DNA from: Staphylotrichum longicolle
Lineage: Eukaryota; Ascomycota; Sordariomycetes; Sordariales; Chaetomiaceae
DNA length: 64,000 bases
Direction: 5' to 3'
Assembly: GCA_019096155.1 (NCBI GenBank)
Contig: JAHCVI010000004.1
Coordinates: 1,798,001 to 1,862,000 of the forward strand
Part shown: one piece after another, positions 59,918 to 64,000 of the stretch
Layout of the letters: every line of letters begins with the position of its first letter
How positions within the stretch are numbered: position 1 is the first letter of the stretch
Notes under the pieces: generated by a model
Told to the model about the DNA's origin: nothing
The model's input: only the letters and a program-made list of their open reading frames with translations
The model's database searches: none
Translations under genes and position numbers: made by a program

Positions 59918-61939
59918 CTAGCGGGAAGAAGAAGAAGACGACGACGATCCAAGCTTATGAATCCACCTCAGCAACTTTTCGCGCACGCTTTCCCCCTTCC
60001 TCACCGTGCCGGTCTGCAATCCAGCCAGTTCTTTCTCCGCCGCAGCACGCTTCGTGGCCTTTTTGCTCCCCTTTGTTTTGTCCCGTTCCTTTTTGGGACT
60101 CGACTTTGACCTCGATAATGACTTCGGAGAGGACTGCTGCTGCTGCTGCTGCTGCTGCTGCGCGACTTGGACGGCTGGGATCGGTGCTGGTGCCGAGGCT
60201 GGTGCAGGTGTCATTGCGGGCGCCGTGATTTTTGACGATTGTGTCGGGATCGGTGCAGTCTCGTGCTCAAAGATCGGGGCGTCTCTCTCCGCGTTTGGCG
60301 AGGGGAAGGAGGTCTGCAGGTGGCGCTGCATGAACGCCGCGCCCGTGCTGGTGGCACGGCGGGGGATGGGGCGGGGATCCGCGGCGGCGGGCGGGGTCAG
60401 GGACGTCGGGGTGGACGAGCGGGACACGGCGGGGGTATGGTTGGGGGAGCGGTTGAGGGCCGAGTCGCAGATGGCCGCGGGAAGGGAGTAGCATTTGCCG
60501 CGGGCGCGGGGCGATTCGTTGTGGAGCGGGAGATCGGTTGGCCGCGGGACGTCCGAGGTCGACGAGCGCGTGGTCCACGTGTTGCGGCGGCGGCCGCCGC
60601 GCTGGCTGCCTGCGCCTGGCGACGCCGGAGTGTCGTGACTGGTGCGAGACGAGTTGTAGCTCTTAGACCAGCCGGAACGGAGGGCTACCCAGAACGCTGT
60701 GACCGAGATGAGCATCTTGGTGGTGTCGTCGATTTCGTGGACGGTCCGTTCGGGGGGCTCGCAGTCCGGCGACGAGGGGATGCCGATGGCTGAATCCTCC
60801 TCGTCGCTTGTGGAGCCCAGAGAAGAGAGCTTCGACGGCGAGTATGGCGATGTGCGTGATCGAGAGGGTGGGGAAGTGACGGATAGTGACCGGCCAACCC
60901 TGGTGATGGGCGGGTGCCGGGCGTGGGAGGGTGAAACCGAAGTGTAGTTGTCTTGAACATCAAGACTGGAAGGTGTGAGGGTCGCCATGACCGGATGGCG
61001 GCGGGTTGACGGATTGAGAATGCTAAAAGTGAACCGCGTCTGAGGCGAGCCGGAGGGGCACGTCGCCGTATCCGTGGAGAGGGACGTAGGGGTAGCGGCG
61101 GCTGTATGCCGGTGAGCCCACCGTGCTGTCGTCACAGTCCCCTCGGCGTTGGTGTGGACAAAGTCGAAAGAGCCATTCGCCAGGGGTCTCGCCACCCATA
61201 CTGATCCGTCGTGCAGCACGATTTCAGCCTCCTCCGAGTGTCGCAAGGGGCTGTATACCGCCACAAGGTTCCTCGGCTCCAAGCTCTCGTCGTTTTCGCT
61301 CTCGGTGGTGTCGGAGCTCGAGTCACCGTCGTCTCTTCTCACAAGCACGAGATCGTCGTAGCCGAGATGGCGCTTGACCCCAAAAATGCCCGGAAACCGT
61401 TTCGACAGCCGGGGCGCAACGACGGGCCCGGCGATTCGCGTGGCGGGGAATACCTCGAGTACCGGCCTCGACCGCCCATCCGCCGTCACTTTCTGAAGCT
61501 GCAACAATAGTCTGGGTAAGAAGACCTTTTGTACGACCTTTGTCTTTCCAATTATCCTCGGCGCCGGATATCCCAGACAGTACGTAGTGCTCTTGCGCGG
61601 GGCCCGACGGGGCCGCCGGGAGTGGGCAGAGCGGCCGGGCACGGCGCCGTCGACCGAGAGGGTGACATCGCTGAGCTCGGACTCGGAGATGGACTCGTCG
61701 TGCGCAGAGGGCGTTGTGGAGGGTCGTCTTGGGGCTCTCGGAAGCGCACGACGGGCGAAGTATCGCGCGGGATGTAGTCCGAGGCCGGTCGTTGGCGCAG
61801 GACGGGGGCCAGCGTGCCGTCTTCGGCGATGCGCGCACGCTGTTTCGCGGGGAGAAGGCAGAACGCAGTAGAGGGTTTCGTAGGTGGGCTGGGGATTGGA
61901 TGTTGGTCGAAGAGGGACGGCTGGAGTATTCATGTCCAT
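59918..61939 (-). CDS. Conserved-looking fungal protein of unknown function
   Basis: One long exon, 673 aa as read from ATG 61939 (MDMNTPAVPLRP). The best-ordered part is residues 110-280: STTYCLGYPAPRIIGKTKVV, QKVFLPRLLLQLQ, RSRPVLEVFPATRIAGPVV, RFPGIFGVKRHLGYDDLVLV, EIVLHDGSVWVARPLANGSF. The rest is Ser/Pro/Arg-rich with a Gln run (60134-60160, CAG/CTG repeat) and a basic C-terminus (KKERDKTKGSKKATKRAAAE, REKLLRWIHKLG). One weakly hydrophobic stretch (MLISVTAFWVALRSGW) could touch a membrane. Between about 61845 and 61700 another frame reads EDGTLAPVLRQRPASDY and SPVVRFREPQDD, far more protein-like than the printed one, so two compensating one-base errors or changes are likely. No domain is recognised. 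Confidence 0.72.
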   Translation of the reverse strand: MDMNTPAVPLRPTSNPQPTYETLYCVLPSPRETACAHRRRRHAGPRPAPTTGLGLHPARYFARRALPRAPRRPSTTPSAHDESISESELSDVTLSVDGAVPGRSAHSRRPRRAPRKSTTYCLGYPAPRIIGKTKVVQKVFLPRLLLQLQKVTADGRSRPVLEVFPATRIAGPVVAPRLSKRFPGIFGVKRHLGYDDLVLVRRDDGDSSSDTTESENDESLEPRNLVAVYSPLRHSEEAEIVLHDGSVWVARPLANGSFDFVHTNAEGTVTTARWAHRHTAAATPTSLSTDTATCPSGSPQTRFTFSILNPSTRRHPVMATLTPSSLDVQDNYTSVSPSHARHPPITRVGRSLSVTSPPSRSRTSPYSPSKLSSLGSTSDEEDSAIGIPSSPDCEPPERTVHEIDDTTKMLISVTAFWVALRSGWSKSYNSSRTSHDTPASPGAGSQRGGRRRNTWTTRSSTSDVPRPTDLPLHNESPRARGKCYSLPAAICDSALNRSPNHTPAVSRSSTPTSLTPPAAADPRPIPRRATSTGAAFMQRHLQTSFPSPNAERDAPIFEHETAPIPTQSSKITAPAMTPAPASAPAPIPAVQVAQQQQQQQQQSSPKSLSRSKSSPKKERDKTKGSKKATKRAAAEKELAGLQTGTVRKGESVREKLLRWIHKLGSSSSSSSSR
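60134..60160. repeat. (CTG)9 repeat encoding a polyglutamine run
   Basis: Nine perfect CTG units on the plus strand, read as CAG on the coding strand of the minus-strand gene, giving a run of nine or ten Gln. Confidence 0.9.
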
Positions 61940-64000
61940 GCAGGCTCGCCCTGCATGCAAGAACATGGCGTAGCGGAACGGTTATGCGCTTCGGCGAGGC
62001 GAAGGACAGGACGAATCGAACAAAAGGAAAATACCGTCGGATGAGTGGTGAATGCAAAGGACCGGCCTCGCAGGAAAAAGTTTGCGCTGCCCGTGTGGCA
62101 GTATCCGCCCGCAATTGAGATCTTTCCTGATGACCTGATCGTCCCTTGCCTGGATGCTCGAGCTCGGAGCAAGTCAAAGGTCTCCACCTCATGCAACGGA
62201 TTCGAGCTGCAGCTGCAGCCTGGAAATGCAGCAGTAGTTGGGAAGGCACCGCTCGCGGCTGCAAGAAACGACAGCTACCTTATAGGAGCTGCCATTGATC
62301 ATTGATCACTCCAGGTGTTTGGGGGCAGCAATAAAGCGATGCTGGTCTCGAAACGTTTAATGCAAATCGTCGAGTTGCCGTCGGGTTTAACTTTGCGGTT
62401 CGCGTTGCGGTCGAATTACTAAACACCAGTGCCGTTGAAGGAGGATTGTTTCAAATGCGTGACGTATGAGATCGCTGGTAAACGAGTGTCGAGAACAAAG
62501 AATTGTCGTTTTCAAATCAAACGTTGAACCCAGCTCTCAGGGGGGGAAGGAAGTGATCTCGAGAGAGGGAAAGGGTACCCCCCAAATGGTATTATTAAAC
62601 CCTGGCTCAGCCTGGGCGGGCCCCGCCGGGGACGGGGTCGTTGATGAACTCCGAGGTGGTGTGGGGCTGCCGGGTGGCGACTCTGCAGCAAGAGCTCCAG
62701 CTGGGACGCTCTGACCAGCATCAGGAGGCTCAGGTCAGTTCTTCGCTCATCTTATTGGCTCCAGTCGCCAGCATCTCACACCCAACCCGATGAACTCTCA
62801 ACTAAAAGTGATGAAATGCACGTCACACACAAAGATAGGATCGCCCGGAAAAGGGGGCTTGCAACAATGGCTGGGAGAACACAGCCTGGCATCCTGTTGG
62901 CCCAAAGCGGCCAGGCAAGCTGGGCATAACAGCCCCAAGCAACACCAGGCCTGAGTGCCCATCATGCGGCCCGCGATAGCACCGTGAGGGCGGTGAGGTG
63001 CACCAAGTGGACACGCAGCTTGTCTAATTTTCACCACGGCCGAACAGCGGGGCCAGGTTCCGTTGGCCGACCCCGGTTCAAGGCCGGGAGATGCTTGCCG
63101 GAAGCGAGCTGTGTTCATCTGGTTTCTCATCACAAATCGTTTGGTTGCGCTCAAGAGTCAAGTCAAGTCAAGTCCGCGACAAAGTCTGTCAAGTGACCTT
63201 TGTCTCATTCGCATCACAGACATTGCCTGGTTTGGGCATCCGCGCGCTCCGGCAGTCTCGGACTGTGGAGAACGATTTGGCCCGACCGCCGTTCACGAAG
63301 GTTGGTCAGCGCCGCCCAGCGCCCAGCGCCCAGCAGCGCGATCGAACGATTGCCTCCGTGTTGTGTGCGCGCGCCGCCCACAGATCGGGCCTCGCAGTCG
63401 GCGGATCGAATCCCGATGGCCACCAAACCTGGTTCATCTGAAGAAATATTCACGCACTTATCAATCAGCCATTTCTGATGGAGTCGGCGGCCGAGCCCCG
63501 AACCCGTAGACGGCTAGACGGGTCTGGAAAATCCTGGAAGTTCCTCTTTGCTGAAGCAGGGACTGCTGTGGTACTGAGCGATTTCAGTTGCTGGGCACGC
63601 TGGGCATGTGAAGGACAAGGGTTAGGGTCTTCGGGATTCGAGATTCGCGATGGTCAATCCAGCGATGGTGTGTTGATGAATTCTGCAACTCGTCGATTCA
63701 AGAGCCGCTGCATGGCAACTCAGAGGGTTGCATCGCGTGCGGCTTTTCCCACCCGCGTGCGTCATGGAGAATACGGGACGCGGCACCCGGGTTGCTGGTC
63801 ACCGAGGCAGGCCCACCTCGCCGCTCAGGCTCACCTTGGCCTCACCGAGACAGGCAAGAAGCATCTGGATCCACCAAACGCCAAGGCCCCCAGTCTTCCA
63901 ATCAATTCAAACAGATCTGGCATGAAACATGAAACGGCCAAACACTCAACCCCCCCGGCGCAGCACCAACACCCAACCCATCTCATACGCCCTCCCTCAT
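61940..64000. other. Non-coding right flank
   Basis: 2.06 kb. It starts with the upstream region of the gene at 59918-61939. No further gene or RNA gene is supported. A telomere-like GGGTTAGGG lies at 63619-63627. A perfect five-base stem with loop TTCAAGG near 63070-63087 resembles a tRNA T-arm but has no acceptor stem or anticodon arm. Confidence 0.5.

Noticed and set aside
63060..63100. tRNA-like T-arm (stem CCCGG/CCGGG with loop TTCAAGG)
   Set aside because: No matching 7-bp acceptor stem, D-arm or anticodon arm is found within 100 bp on either side.
63400..63425. B-box-like GGATCGAATCC
   Set aside because: It has one mismatch to the consensus and no A box or cloverleaf upstream.

Overview
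This window is nuclear DNA of a filamentous ascomycete, most likely a Sordariomycete and probably of the Sordariales/Chaetomiaceae type. The inference rests on short spliceosomal introns (mostly 48-117 nt, GT-AG, with CTRAC/CTAAC branch sites), G/C-rich third codon positions, a velvet-family VosA regulator, an AA9 lytic polysaccharide monooxygenase, two secreted GH43 enzymes, a fungal P450, and an SREBP-type bHLH factor. I name no species because I could not run a search. Seventeen protein genes are supported. No rRNA, tRNA, CRISPR array or transposon protein was found.

Layout. 1.3-32 kb is gene-dense, and its first ten genes alternate strand strictly: DBF4-like kinase regulator (-), ICP55/Xaa-Pro aminopeptidase (+), SREBP-like bHLH factor (-), ATG12 (+), ketopantoate hydroxymethyltransferase (-), UBC8/UBE2H-type E2 (+), SAF4/CCDC130 splicing factor (-), GH43 glycosidase (+), cytochrome P450 (-), Artemis/SNM1-like nuclease (+). 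A second GH43 (+) and VosA (-) follow. 32-47.2 kb is a gene-poor stretch of about 15 kb with no convincing gene and a 29-base G tract. 47.2-62 kb is sparser: a seven-pass membrane protein (-), a Cys-rich coiled-coil protein of unknown function (-), an AA9 LPMO (-), a YTH-domain m6A reader (+) and a conserved fungal protein of unknown function (-).

These genes form no metabolic cluster. They are housekeeping functions (replication licensing, mitochondrial protein processing, autophagy, pantothenate synthesis, ubiquitin conjugation, splicing) mixed with secreted plant-cell-wall enzymes and a spore regulator. The two GH43 enzymes and the LPMO point to a plant-biomass degrader.

The main surprises are in gene structure. 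The UBC8-like gene seems to need a one-nucleotide exon (T at 14503) that supplies the middle base of an ATG Met codon. Three genes appear to use GC-AG introns, and one of these introns is filled by an open-reading 12-bp minisatellite whose retained reading ends exactly at the TAG of the acceptor. The Artemis-like gene has an in-frame TAG where an aromatic residue is expected. At least five coding sequences change frame by one base, mostly as one missing G or C. That looks more like uncorrected assembly indels than biology, and it should be settled before any of these genes is called broken.
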